64,000 bases of DNA, taken from Alicycliphilus denitrificans K601 (GTDB lineage: Bacteria > Pseudomonadota > Gammaproteobacteria > Burkholderiales > Burkholderiaceae_C). The stretch's first letter is position 1, and each line of letters opens with the position of its first letter. Where the stretch lies: NCBI RefSeq assembly GCF_000204645.1, contig NC_015422.1, positions 2,993,001-3,057,000 on the forward strand, read 5' to 3'. The notes under the pieces are model-generated. The model was not told the DNA's origin and made no database searches. It saw only the letters and a list, made by a program, of their open reading frames with translations. The translations under genes and the position numbers were made by a program. Shown in pieces: positions 55,280 through 64,000 of this stretch.

Positions 55280-57253
55280 ATGTCCCTTGCTCCCCACCAG
55301 CTCGAACTGCTCTCCCCCGCGCGCGACGCCGACATCGGCATCGAGGCCGTGAACCACGGCGCCGACGCCGTCTACATCGGCGGCCCCGCGTTCGGCGCGC
55401 GCGCCACGGCGGGCAACGGGCTGCGCGACCTGGAGCGGCTGATCCGCCACGCGCACCGCTTCCACAGCCGCATCTTCGTCACGCTCAACACCATCCTGCG
55501 CGACGACGAGCTGGAGGACGCGCGCCGCATGGCCTGGCAGGTGTACGAGGCCGGGGCCGACGCGCTCATCATCCAGGACATGGGCCTGCTGGAGATCGAC
55601 CTGCCGCCCATCCAGCTGCACGCGAGCACGCAGACCGACATCCGCACGCCCGAGAAGGCTCGCTTCCTGCAGGACGCGGGCCTGTCGCAGATCGTGCTGG
55701 CGCGTGAGCTGGACCTGGCCCAGATCGCCGCCATCCGCGCCGCCACCGATCCGGCCAGAACCACCATCGAGTTCTTCGTGCACGGCGCGCTGTGCGTGGC
55801 CTATTCGGGCCAGTGCTTCATCAGCCACGCCCACACGGGCCGCAGCGCCAACCGGGGCGACTGCAACCAGGCCTGCCGCCTGCCCTACGAGGTGCTGGAC
55901 GGCCAGGGCCGCATCATCGCGCACGAGAAGCACGTGCTCTCGATGAAGGACAACAACCAGTCGGACAACCTGCGCACCCTGATCGACGCGGGCGTGCGCA
56001 GCTTCAAGATCGAGGGCCGCTACAAGGACATGGGCTACGTGAAGAACATCACGGCGCACTACCGCCGGCTGCTCGACGAAATCGTCGAGGAAGGGGGCTT
56101 CGCGCGCTCGTCCAGCGGGCGCACCGCGTTCAGTTTCACGCCCGACCCCGACCAGAACTTCAACCGCGAGTTCACCGACTACTTCGTCAACGGCCGCCAG
56201 CAGGACATCGGCGCGTTCGACACGCCCAAGACGCCGGGCCGCGCCATCGGCTGGGTCACGCAAGTCGGCGACAAGTGGTTCGAGCTGGAGACGAGCGACC
56301 ATGCCACCCAGCTGCACAACGGCGACGGCCTGTGCTACTACGACCTGCAAAAGGACCTGGTGGGCGTGCACGTCAACCGCGCCGAGAGCGTGAGAAGCGG
56401 CGTGTGGCGCGTGTTCCCCAAGGATGCCATCGCGGGCTTCAAGGACCTGCGCAAGGGCCTGGAGATCAACCGCAACCGCGACATGGACTGGGTGCGCGCG
56501 CTGGAGAAGAAGTCCAGCGAGCGGCGCATCGGCGTGTGGGCGCAGCTGTCGGAAACACCTGACGGCTTCGCGCTCACGCTCACCGACGAGGACGGTTTCA
56601 CCGGCAGCGCCCATGCCGTCCAGGAACATCAGCCCGCGACCGACGCCGCCAAGGCGGAAAGCACGCTGCGCGAGCAGCTCGGCCGCTTCGGCGCGACCAT
56701 CTTCCAGGTGCATGACATCGCGCTGCAGCTCTCGCAGCCCTGGTTCGTGCCCGCATCCGCGCTCAACCAGCTGCGCCGCGACGCCGTGGCGGCGCTGGAG
56801 CACGCGCGCGCCGAGGGCCTCGTGCGCCTGCCACGCGCCAAGCCTGTGGAGCCGCCCGTGCCCTTCCCCGAGGACACGCTGACCTACCTCGCCAACGTTT
56901 ACAACCACAAGGCGCGCGACTTCTACGCGCGCCACGGCGTGAAGGTGATCGCCGCCGCCTACGAAAGCAAGGAGGAGGAAGGCGAGGTGAGCCTCATGAT
57001 CACCAAGCACTGCGTGCGCTACAGCATGAGCCTGTGCCCCAAGCAGGCCAAGGGCGTGATCGGCGTGAAGGGCACCATCCGCGCCGAGCCGCTGCAGCTG
57101 ATCAACGGCAAGGAAAAGCTCACGCTGCGCTTCGACTGCAAGCCCTGCGAGATGCACGTGGTGGGACGCATGAAGAAGTCGGTCATGAACCAGCACCTCA
57201 GGGACATGCAGGAAAAGCCCCTGCGCTTCTACCGCACGCGGCCCGCCGCATAA
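55280..57253 (+). CDS. rlhA: U32-family RNA hydroxylation protein (RlhA-like)
   Basis: 657 residues, matching E. coli RlhA (YdcP, about 650) rather than the shorter TrhP. N-terminal peptidase U32 signature region FFVHGALCVAYSGQCFISHA near residue 169, followed by the cysteine pair GDCNQACRLPYEV; IEGRYKDMGYVKNITAHYR near 237. Late cysteines (CVRYSMSLCPKQ, CKPCEMH) likely bind an iron-sulfur cluster. RlhA makes 5-hydroxycytidine in 23S rRNA using prephenate-dependent chemistry. No true protease role is expected. Divergent from the PaiB-like gene with 52 bp between starts. Confidence 0.85.
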   Translation: MSLAPHQLELLSPARDADIGIEAVNHGADAVYIGGPAFGARATAGNGLRDLERLIRHAHRFHSRIFVTLNTILRDDELEDARRMAWQVYEAGADALIIQDMGLLEIDLPPIQLHASTQTDIRTPEKARFLQDAGLSQIVLARELDLAQIAAIRAATDPARTTIEFFVHGALCVAYSGQCFISHAHTGRSANRGDCNQACRLPYEVLDGQGRIIAHEKHVLSMKDNNQSDNLRTLIDAGVRSFKIEGRYKDMGYVKNITAHYRRLLDEIVEEGGFARSSSGRTAFSFTPDPDQNFNREFTDYFVNGRQQDIGAFDTPKTPGRAIGWVTQVGDKWFELETSDHATQLHNGDGLCYYDLQKDLVGVHVNRAESVRSGVWRVFPKDAIAGFKDLRKGLEINRNRDMDWVRALEKKSSERRIGVWAQLSETPDGFALTLTDEDGFTGSAHAVQEHQPATDAAKAESTLREQLGRFGATIFQVHDIALQLSQPWFVPASALNQLRRDAVAALEHARAEGLVRLPRAKPVEPPVPFPEDTLTYLANVYNHKARDFYARHGVKVIAAAYESKEEEGEVSLMITKHCVRYSMSLCPKQAKGVIGVKGTIRAEPLQLINGKEKLTLRFDCKPCEMHVVGRMKKSVMNQHLRDMQEKPLRFYRTRPAA

Positions 57254-57338
57254 GCACATAGCCAGGCCATCGTTCGGGCGCGCCGCGGCTTGGCCGACAA
57301 TGTCCGGCTGTCAACAACCCAACCCAAGGAAGACACCG

Positions 57339-58616
57339 ATGCGCATCGAAACCCTGGCCGTCCATGCCGGCTACTCGCCCGATCCGACCACCAAGTCCGT
57401 GGCCGTGCCCATCTACCAGACGGTGGCGTACGCCTTCGACAGCGCGCAGCACGGCGCCGACCTGTTCGACCTGAAGGTGCCGGGCAACATCTACACGCGC
57501 ATCATGAACCCCACGACCGACGTGCTGGAAAAGCGGGTCGCAGCGCTGGAGGGCGGCATCGCCGCCGTGGCCGTGGCCTCGGGCATGTCGGCCATCACCT
57601 ATGCCATCCAGGCGATTGCCGAGGCAGGCGACAACATCGTGAGCGCCAGCACGCTCTACGGCGGCACCTACAACCTGTTCGCCCACACCTTCCCGCAGCA
57701 GGGCCTGGAGGTGCGCTTCGCCGACCCGCGCGACCCGGCCAGCTTCGGCAAGCTGATCGACGAGCGCACGAAAGCGGTGTTCTGCGAATCCATCGGCAAC
57801 CCGCTGGGCAACGTGACCGACATCCGCGCGCTGGCCGACGTGGCCCATGCCCACGGCGTGCCGCTGATCGTGGACAACACCGTGCCCAGCCCCTACCTGC
57901 TGCGCCCCATCGAGCATGGCGCCGACATCGTGGTGCACGCGCTCACCAAATACCTGGCCGGCCACGGCAACAGCATGGGCGGCGCCATCGTCGACAGCGG
58001 CAAGTTCCCCTGGGCAGAGCACAAGGCGCGCTTCAAGCGCCTGAACGAGCCCGACGTGAGCTACCACGGCGTGGTCTACACCGAGGCCCTGGGCCCGGCC
58101 GCCTACATCGGCCGCGTGCGCGTGGTGCCGCTGCGCAACACGGGCGCGGCCATCTCGCCGCACAACGCCTTCCTGATCCTGCAGGGCATAGAGACGCTGG
58201 CGCTGCGCATGGACCGCATCTGCGAGAACTCGCAAAAAATCGCCGAGGCGCTGCAACGCCATCCAAAGGTGGAATGGGTGCGCTACGCGGGCCTGCCGGA
58301 GCACCCCGACCACGCGCTGGTGCAGCGCCAGCTCGGCGGCCGGGCGTCGGGCATCCTGTCGTTCAGCCTGAAGGCCGACGACGCGCGCGCGGCGGGCGCC
58401 CGCTTCCTCGACGCGCTCGGGCTGTTCACGCGCCTGGTGAACATCGGCGACGCCAAGTCGCTCGCCACGCACCCGGCATCGACCACGCACCGCCAGCTCA
58501 ACGCCGACGAACTGGCCAAGGCCGGCGTGACCGAGGGCATGGTGCGCCTGTCCATCGGCATCGAGCACATCGACGACCTGCTTGAAGACCTGCACCAGGC
58601 ACTGGACGCGGTTTGA
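57339..58616 (+). CDS. metY: O-acetylhomoserine sulfhydrylase
   Basis: 425 residues, PLP-dependent Cys/Met metabolism family, of the longer OAH-sulfhydrylase type. N-terminus MRIETLAVHAGYSPDPTTKS, SRIMN-like YTRIMNPTTDVLEKRVAALE, and the PLP lysine in VVHALTKYLAGHGNSMGG near residue 207. It makes homocysteine from O-acetylhomoserine and sulfide. AAGGA at 57326-57330 precedes the ATG at 57339. Could also use O-succinylhomoserine. It ends where a dispersed repeat begins and faces egtB. Confidence 0.93.
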   Translation: MRIETLAVHAGYSPDPTTKSVAVPIYQTVAYAFDSAQHGADLFDLKVPGNIYTRIMNPTTDVLEKRVAALEGGIAAVAVASGMSAITYAIQAIAEAGDNIVSASTLYGGTYNLFAHTFPQQGLEVRFADPRDPASFGKLIDERTKAVFCESIGNPLGNVTDIRALADVAHAHGVPLIVDNTVPSPYLLRPIEHGADIVVHALTKYLAGHGNSMGGAIVDSGKFPWAEHKARFKRLNEPDVSYHGVVYTEALGPAAYIGRVRVVPLRNTGAAISPHNAFLILQGIETLALRMDRICENSQKIAEALQRHPKVEWVRYAGLPEHPDHALVQRQLGGRASGILSFSLKADDARAAGARFLDALGLFTRLVNIGDAKSLATHPASTTHRQLNADELAKAGVTEGMVRLSIGIEHIDDLLEDLHQALDAV

Positions 58617-58617
58617 G

Positions 58618-58668
58618 CGTTTTTAGCCTCCAGCACTTGATGGACAAGCGCTGGCAGCTATCGTTTCA
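58618..58668 (-). repeat. dispersed palindromic element, copy 9
   Basis: Plus-strand order GTTTTTAGCCTCCAGCACTT, GATGGA, CAAGCGCTGGCAGCTATCG, TTTCA. The CCAGCACTTG and CAAGCGCTGG arms pair with one mismatch. It lies between convergent metY and egtB, and its last three bases are the egtB stop codon. Confidence 0.85.
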
Positions 58669-59961
58669 GGAGTCCCGCGCCAGCCGCAGCCCCGTGAACT
58701 GCCAGCGAGCGCCGGTCGGGAAGAAGTTGCGGTAGCTCGCGCGCGCATGGCCCGCCGGCGTGGCGCAGGAGCCGCCGCGCAGCACGTACTGGTTCACCAT
58801 GAACTTGCCGTTGTATTCGCCCACGGCCCCCGGCGCGGGGCTGAAGCCGGGGTACGGCGCGTAGCTGGACCGGGTCCACTCCCACACGTCGCCGAACATC
58901 TGCCGCAGCGCCCCGCCCTGCGCCGGCTGCGCGGGGCGCGGGTGCAGCGCGCCGCTGTCGGCGAAGTGGCCCTGGTCCACGCCGGCGGCCCGGGCCGCGG
59001 CGGCCTCCCACTCGGCCTCGGTGGGAAGGCGCGCGCCGGCCCAGCGGGCGTAGGCGTCGGCCTCGTAGTACGACAGATGCGCCACGGGCTGCAGCGGCGC
59101 CAGCGGCCGACCGCCGGCCAGCGTGAATTCGCTCCAGCCGCTCTCGTCCCTGCGCCAGTACAGGGGATGGGCGATCTGCTGGGCGCAGCACCAGTCCCAG
59201 CCCTCGGCCAGCCAGTGCGCGGGGTCGCGGTAGCCGCCATCGGCCATGAAGGCCAGGTAGTCCGCGTTCGTGACCAGGCGCGTCGCCAGCTCGTAGGGCC
59301 GCAGGTAGACGGCGTGGCGCGGCAGCTCGTTGTCGAACGCGAAGCCCTCGCCCGCGTGGCCGATCTCGACCAGCCCGCCATCGAACCGCCGCCAGCCGGC
59401 CTGCGCCGCGCCAGCGCGCCCGGGCGGCGGCGGCGCCGGCGCATCGCGGTACGCGGGCCACAGGGGGTTGCACCACAGCAGGTGCTTGATGTCGGTGACG
59501 AGTAGTTCCTGGTGCTGCTGCTCGTGCTGCAGGCCCAGCTCCAGCAACGCACCCAGCCCGGCCGGCGGGGCGCCCCGCTCCAGCAGGCGCCGCATGCGCG
59601 CGTCCACGTCGGCGCGATAGGCCAGCACCGTGGCCAGCGGCGGGCGGGTCAGCAGGCCACGCTGCGGGCGCGGATGCTGGCGCCCCACGCCCTGGTAGTA
59701 GGAGTTGAACAGCACGCGGTAGGCGGGGTCGAAGGGGCGGAAGCCCTGCTCGTGCGCCTCCAGGATGAAGGTCTCGAAGAACCAGGTGGTGTGCGCCAGG
59801 TGCCACTTGGCGGGGCTGGCGTCGGGCATGGATTGCACGCAGCAGTCCTCGGCCGACAGCGGCTGCGCCAGCGCCTCGGTGGCGACGCGCACGGCCGCAT
59901 AGCGGTGCGCGGCATCGACGTCCCCGACGAGGGACGCGGGTGGAGGGCCTGGAGCGTTCAT
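58666..59961 (-). CDS. egtB: ergothioneine biosynthesis protein EgtB
   Basis: 431 residues from ATG at 59961. The N-terminal DinB-like domain carries the iron histidines: HLAHTTWFFETF near residue 53 and HEQQHQELLVTDIKH near 135. The C-terminal FGE-sulfatase domain ends with DVWEWTRSSYAPYPGF, VLRGGSC and RNFFPTGARWQFTGLR. EgtB joins hercynine with cysteine or gamma-glutamylcysteine to the sulfoxide. It follows egtD by 13 bp in one operon. The stop codon is provided by the adjoining repeat. Confidence 0.94.
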   Translation of the reverse strand: MNAPGPPPASLVGDVDAAHRYAAVRVATEALAQPLSAEDCCVQSMPDASPAKWHLAHTTWFFETFILEAHEQGFRPFDPAYRVLFNSYYQGVGRQHPRPQRGLLTRPPLATVLAYRADVDARMRRLLERGAPPAGLGALLELGLQHEQQHQELLVTDIKHLLWCNPLWPAYRDAPAPPPPGRAGAAQAGWRRFDGGLVEIGHAGEGFAFDNELPRHAVYLRPYELATRLVTNADYLAFMADGGYRDPAHWLAEGWDWCCAQQIAHPLYWRRDESGWSEFTLAGGRPLAPLQPVAHLSYYEADAYARWAGARLPTEAEWEAAAARAAGVDQGHFADSGALHPRPAQPAQGGALRQMFGDVWEWTRSSYAPYPGFSPAPGAVGEYNGKFMVNQYVLRGGSCATPAGHARASYRNFFPTGARWQFTGLRLARDS

Positions 59962-59974
59962 GGCACGGGTCCTT

Positions 59975-60949
59975 TCATGCGCGCGCATGCACCACGGCAT
60001 ACCAGCCGCGCGCGTCCGTCCAGCTCTGGGTGCCGGCAAAACCCGCCTGGCGCAGCAGCGCGGTGAATGCCGGCAGGGGGTGCTTGTAGCTGTTCTCGGT
60101 ATGGATGCGCTCGCCCGCCGCGAAGTCGCGCCCGCCGCCGGGCCAGCGCACGCGTTGCGGGCCCAGGGCCTCCAGGTGCATCTCGATACGCGAGGCGACC
60201 GGGTTGAAGAACGCCCGGTGCCGCCATTGGCGCGGGTCGAAGTCGCTGCCGATCAGACTGTTGACGTGCGCCAGGACGTTGCGGTTGAAGGCGGCGGTCA
60301 CGCCCGCGGCGTCGTCGTAGGCCGCCTCCAGCACGGCCCTGGGCTTGGGCAGGTCGACGCCGATCAGCAAAGCCCCGCCGCCCTGCGCCAGCGCGCGCAT
60401 CTGCGCCAGCAGCGCCACGGCCTGCGGCGGGTCGAAGTTGCCGATGGACGAGCCCGGGTAGAACACCAGGCGCCGCTGCCCCGGAATGTCCGGCGGCAGC
60501 CGCAGGCCGGCCGTGATGTCGCCGCCCACCGCGCGCGCGTCCAGCCCTGGCAGCGCCGCGCGCAGGCGCGCGACGGCGCCCTGCAGGTAGTCCGCCGAGA
60601 TGTCCACGCCCACGAAATGCGTGGCCGCCAGCCGGCGGCACAGGTCGCGTGCCTTGTCGCAGCTGCCCGCGCCGGGTTCTATCACCACGCGGCCCGCGCC
60701 CACCGCCTCGGCAATGGCGCGGCCGTGGCGGCGCATGAGGGCGCGCTCGGTGCGCGTGAGGTAGTACTCGGGCAGGCGCGTGATGGCCTCGAACAGCTCG
60801 GAGCCGCGCCGGTCGTAGAAATACTTGGGCGAGATGCTCGCCCGCGGCGCCAGCAGGGCGTCCGTGATCTCGCGCCGGCACGCCGCATACGCCTGCCCCA
60901 CGGGCTGCGCCTGGCGCGACAACGCAAGGGAGGGGGCGATGGCGGGCAT
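59975..60949 (-). CDS. egtD: L-histidine N-alpha-methyltransferase EgtD
   Basis: 324 residues from ATG at 60949. DUF2260/EgtD features: YFYDRRGSELFEAITRLPEYY near residue 43, the SAM site VVIEPGAGSCDKARDL near 90, YPGSSIGNFDPPQAVALL near 170, and the substrate region AAFNRNVLAHVNSLIGSDF. It trimethylates histidine to hercynine, the first step of ergothioneine synthesis. First gene of the egtDB operon. EgtA, EgtC and EgtE genes are not nearby, so the C-S lyase step must be encoded elsewhere. Confidence 0.95.
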   Translation of the reverse strand: MPAIAPSLALSRQAQPVGQAYAACRREITDALLAPRASISPKYFYDRRGSELFEAITRLPEYYLTRTERALMRRHGRAIAEAVGAGRVVIEPGAGSCDKARDLCRRLAATHFVGVDISADYLQGAVARLRAALPGLDARAVGGDITAGLRLPPDIPGQRRLVFYPGSSIGNFDPPQAVALLAQMRALAQGGGALLIGVDLPKPRAVLEAAYDDAAGVTAAFNRNVLAHVNSLIGSDFDPRQWRHRAFFNPVASRIEMHLEALGPQRVRWPGGGRDFAAGERIHTENSYKHPLPAFTALLRQAGFAGTQSWTDARGWYAVVHARA

Positions 60950-61088
60950 AACGCCGCAGCGTAGGGCGCAAGTCCCCGGCGCGGCGCAGGCCAAGGCATG
61001 CATTGCGGGTAGGACGGCCGCGCAAATTGCGCGCGCCCCCTTGCGCCGGCGCGCCGCGCGTGGCAGGCCGCCCTGCCGTTTATCCAAG

Positions 61089-61136
61089 AAAAAGCGCTGG
61101 AAGGCACGCCCGGCAAGCGCCACCAGCTATCAAAAG
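61089..61136 (-). repeat. dispersed palindromic element, copy 10
   Basis: Plus-strand AAAAAGCGCTGGAAGGCACG, CCCGGCAAGCGCCACCAGCT, ATCAAAAG. Blocks match the family in the reversed order, including the AGCTATC end, but with the GGCC block changed. It lies next to the ompW terminator. Confidence 0.6.
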
Positions 61137-61171
61137 TAAAAAGGGCTGGCGCCCCACATGCACCAGCCCTT
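61136..61171 (-). terminator. intrinsic terminator after ompW
   Basis: AAGGGCTGG (61141-61149) pairs with CCAGCCCTT (61163-61171), loop of 13 bases. On the minus strand the stem is followed by a T-run (complement of 61136-61142). Located 28 bases after the ompW stop. Confidence 0.85.
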
Positions 61172-61198
61172 CCCCAGCAGAGGACGAAAACCCCGGAA

Positions 61199-61789
61199 TC
61201 AGAAGCGGTAGCCCACGCCCAGGCCCACCAGCACGGGATCGACCTTGAACTTGCCGATGCCGCCGCTGACCGTGGTGTCGATGTAGACCTTCTTCACGTC
61301 GAAGTTGAGCGACCAGTTCTTGTCCAGCGCGTAGTCGAAGCCCACCTGCAGCGCCGGGCCCCAGCTGTTCTTCTTCACGGTCAGCGCGCCGCCAGCGATG
61401 TCCACGCTGGAGAAGCGCGTGTAGTTAACGCCCGCGCCCACATAGGGCTTGAACGCGCCCATGCCGGTGAAGTGGTACTGGCCCAGCAGCGTGGGCGGCA
61501 GGTGCTTGAGCGTGCCGATCTTGCCGCCGTTCAGGCGCACGTCGTGCTTTTGCGGGTAGGTCAGGATCAGTTCGGCCGCGAAGTTGGGCGTGAAGAAGTA
61601 CGACACATCCACTTCCGGGATCCACTTGTCGTTGATGCTCACGCCAGCCGCACCCGCGGCGCCGCCGTTGGAGCTGTCAAGGTGCACGGCACGGGCGCGC
61701 ACCATCCATTGTCCGTCCTGCTGCTGTGCGTACGCAGCACCGGAAGTCATCGCACACAGGACAGCCAAGGCCAGCAGGTTCTTTTTCAT
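61199..61789 (-). CDS. ompW: OmpW-family outer membrane protein
   Basis: 196 residues from ATG at 61789. The signal peptide MKKNLLALAVLCAMTSGAAYA is followed by an eight-strand beta-barrel: alternating hydrophobic strands, WMVRARAVHL at the start, PNFAAELILTYPQKHDV, LPPTLLGQYHF, FKPYVGAGVNYT, and a C-terminal GVGYRF ending in phenylalanine as required for barrel assembly. OmpW is a small hydrophobic-channel porin. An FNR-like box upstream suggests oxygen control, as known for E. coli ompW. Monocistronic with its own terminator. Confidence 0.93.
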   Translation of the reverse strand: MKKNLLALAVLCAMTSGAAYAQQQDGQWMVRARAVHLDSSNGGAAGAAGVSINDKWIPEVDVSYFFTPNFAAELILTYPQKHDVRLNGGKIGTLKHLPPTLLGQYHFTGMGAFKPYVGAGVNYTRFSSVDIAGGALTVKKNSWGPALQVGFDYALDKNWSLNFDVKKVYIDTTVSGGIGKFKVDPVLVGLGVGYRF

Positions 61790-61863
61790 TTCAGGCATCT
61801 CTATACGGTTGAACGGGGACGGCCCCCGTACACCCATTAGGCCTACCAGCAAAATGGTCAACT

Positions 61864-61877
61864 TTGCTATAGATCAA
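61864..61877 (-). promoter_or_regulatory. FNR/Anr-like box upstream of ompW
   Basis: On the minus strand TTGATCTATAGCAA matches the FNR consensus TTGAT-N4-ATCAA at nine of ten specified positions. It lies 75 bases upstream of the ompW ATG, a position from which FNR activates transcription. E. coli ompW is known to be FNR-controlled. Confidence 0.65.
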
Positions 61878-61933
61878 TTTCCAAATGTCTTTGTCCATAG
61901 GCATTTGCCAGCGTGTCACAAAAAAGTGACAGC

Positions 61934-62926
<993 letters not shown>

Positions 62927-62963
62927 GAATCACTCCAGGAAAAGGGAGCCGGCATTATGAACA

Positions 62964-63016
62964 GAAAAGCCCCTGGCGCTTGTGTGCCAAGCGCCAGGGG
63001 CTATCGTTTTGGTAGT
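62964..63016 (-). repeat. dispersed palindromic element, copy 11, functioning as a hairpin
   Basis: Contains AGCCCCTGGCGCTTG, TGTGC, CAAGCGCCAGGGGCTATCG and TTTTGGTAG. It is the most perfect palindrome of the family, with a 15-bp stem. It lies 14 bases beyond the purL stop. Confidence 0.75.
62968..63002 (-). terminator. terminator-like hairpin after purL
   Basis: A perfect 15-bp stem (62968-62982 with 62988-63002) with a 5-base loop; on the minus strand it is followed by TTTTCTG. Its position after purL supports a terminator formed by a repeat copy. Confidence 0.8.
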
Positions 63017-63029
63017 GCCAAGGGGTGTG

Positions 63030-64000
63030 TCAGCCGACCCATTTACGCGCGTTGCGCCAGATGCGCATCCAGGGGCTCAGGGCCTCCGGGCCTCCGGTGG
63101 CGGCCAGGTCGGTCCAGCTCATCTGGATGTTGCGGAACGCCCGCTCGGGGTGCGGCATCATGGCCGTGAAGCGGCCGTCCCGGGTGGTCACGGCCGTCAG
63201 GCCCCCGGGCGAGCCATTGGGGTTGAACGGGTAGCGCTCGGTGGGCTGGCCGTGGTTGTCCACGAAGCGCATGGCCGCCACTGCCCGACCGGCGTTGCCG
63301 CGGCGCTCGAAGTTGGCATAGCCCTCGCCGTGCGAGACCACGATGGGCAGGCGGCTGCCGGCCATGCCCTGCAGGAACAGGCTGGGCGAGTCGAGCACCT
63401 CGACCATGGACAGGCGCGCCTCGAAGCGGTGGCTCTGGTTGGTGGTGAAGCGCGGCCAGTCCTCGGCACCGGGGATGATGTCGGCCAGCTCAGCGAACAT
63501 CTGGCAGCCGTTGCACACGCCCAGGGCGAAGGTGTCGCCGCGGCCGAAGAAGCGCTGGAACTGCTCGGACAGGCGCTCGTTGAAGGTGATGGAGCGCGCC
63601 CAGCCTATGCCCGCGCCCAGCGTGTCGCCGTAGCTGAAGCCCCCGCAGGCGACCACGCCGGCGAAGTCCTCCAGGCGGGCGCGGCCGGCCTGCAGGTCGG
63701 TCATGTGCACGTCGAAAGCCTCGAAGCCGGCCTCGGTGAAGGCGTAGGCCATCTCCACGTGCGAGTTCACGCCCTGCTCGCGCAGCACGGCCACCCTGGG
63801 CCGGGCAAGCTGAAGATAGGGCGCGGCCACGTCATCCAGCGGGTCGAACGTGAGGCGCACGTACAGGCCAGGGTCGGCCGGATCGCCGGCGGCGGCATGC
63901 TCGCTGTCGGCGCATGCGGGGTTGTCGCGCTGCTGGCAGATCTTCCAGCTCACGGCGTCCCAGACCTGGTGCAGGTCGGACAGGCTGGCGCCGAACACCT
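63030..64000 (-). CDS. purL: phosphoribosylformylglycinamidine synthase, C-terminal part
   Basis: About 323 C-terminal residues; the gene continues beyond the right edge. The visible part ends the synthase domain and contains the whole class I glutamine amidotransferase domain: [21 protein letters not shown], the nucleophile cysteine in [17 protein letters not shown], and the catalytic His-Glu in [11 protein letters not shown]. This is the large single-chain PurL (about 1300 residues) of proteobacteria, step four of purine synthesis (FGAR to FGAM). A hairpin terminator formed by a repeat follows. Confidence 0.95.
   Translation of the reverse strand, partial: VFGASLSDLHQVWDAVSWKICQQRDNPACADSEHAAAGDPADPGLYVRLTFDPLDDVAAPYLQLARPRVAVLREQGVNSHVEMAYAFTEAGFEAFDVHMTDLQAGRARLEDFAGVVACGGFSYGDTLGAGIGWARSITFNERLSEQFQRFFGRGDTFALGVCNGCQMFAELADIIPGAEDWPRFTTNQSHRFEARLSMVEVLDSPSLFLQGMAGSRLPIVVSHGEGYANFERRGNAGRAVAAMRFVDNHGQPTERYPFNPNGSPGGLTAVTTRDGRFTAMMPHPERAFRNIQMSWTDLAATGGPEALSPWMRIWRNARKWVG

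Larger units (their letters stand above)
60950..61198. other. intergenic region between egtD and ompW
   Basis: A 249-base region. It holds the leader of egtD, a dispersed repeat copy (61089-61136) and the ompW terminator. No gene recognised in either strand. Confidence 0.5.

Overview
The window is 64 kb of GC-rich chromosomal DNA from a betaproteobacterium, most likely a member of the Comamonadaceae (Acidovorax/Alicycliphilus-like). Three things suggest this: the strong G/C bias at codon third positions; five Bug-type (TctC-like) periplasmic binding proteins with no cognate membrane genes nearby, a habit of Burkholderiales; and the family-typical gene neighbourhoods. This is inference from gene content, because no rRNA or marker search was possible. 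No phage, transposase, CRISPR array, tRNA or rRNA gene was seen.

Layout. 1-4.7 kb: start of a LysR regulator, divergent from a valine/isobutyrate degradation set (mmsA, an isobutyryl-CoA-type dehydrogenase, mmsB) interleaved with an LprI-like and a TfoX-like small gene, closed by a strong terminator. 4.8-5.6 kb: an AT-richer FkbM methyltransferase, probably acquired. 5.9-8.2 kb: a 56-residue lysine-rich protein, an unknown protein, an orphan trpB and yggL. 8.3-20.1 kb: an aldarate (glucarate/galactarate) catabolic locus. Galactarate dehydratase and glucarate dehydratase feed 5-dehydro-4-deoxyglucarate dehydratase and 2-oxoglutarate semialdehyde dehydrogenase, giving 2-oxoglutarate. The locus also has three Bug receptors, a second glucarate-dehydratase-like enzyme, a 2-hydroxyacid dehydrogenase and a central FadR-type regulator with two matching operators. 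20.1-21.6 kb: aat-bpt of the N-degron pathway. 21.7-23.5 kb: pirin and a divergent LysR. 23.5-27.4 kb: FAD oxidoreductase, gluQ, trmB and a GGDEF protein. 27.4-30.0 kb: alaS.

30.2-36.0 kb: a catabolic cluster of unknown substrate (DHDPS-family lyase/aldolase, complete DctQMP TRAP transporter, Ldh2-type oxidoreductase, GntR regulator). 36-42.4 kb: an RluA-type pseudouridine synthase, a PatZ-like protein acetyltransferase, waaA and a phosphomannomutase/phosphoglucomutase. 42.5-48.3 kb: two Bug receptors, iolB, iolC-DUF2090 and a divergent RpiR regulator. 48.3-51.3 kb: alkylation repair (Ada-AlkA fusion, ogt) and an EamA transporter. 51.3-55.2 kb: FHA-containing class III nucleotide cyclase, LD-carboxypeptidase, a TadA-hydrolase fusion and a PaiB-like protein. 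55.3-58.6 kb: rlhA and metY. 58.7-61 kb: egtDB for ergothioneine. 61.2-64 kb: ompW with an FNR-like box, a DUF808 membrane protein, and the 3' end of purL cut by the window edge.

The most unusual signal is a roughly 50-65 bp partly palindromic element (conserved pieces GATAGC, CAGCGCTTG, GGCGCTGGAGGC, and an A- or T-run) found at least eleven times. Nine copies lie at or between gene ends, often forming hairpins and sometimes supplying a stop codon. Two lie inside protein-coding genes, gluQ and waaA, where each keeps the frame open, in the same orientation and the same element frame, and adds about 20 residues. This resembles the protein-coding palindromic elements described in Rickettsia, but the element family here is different.
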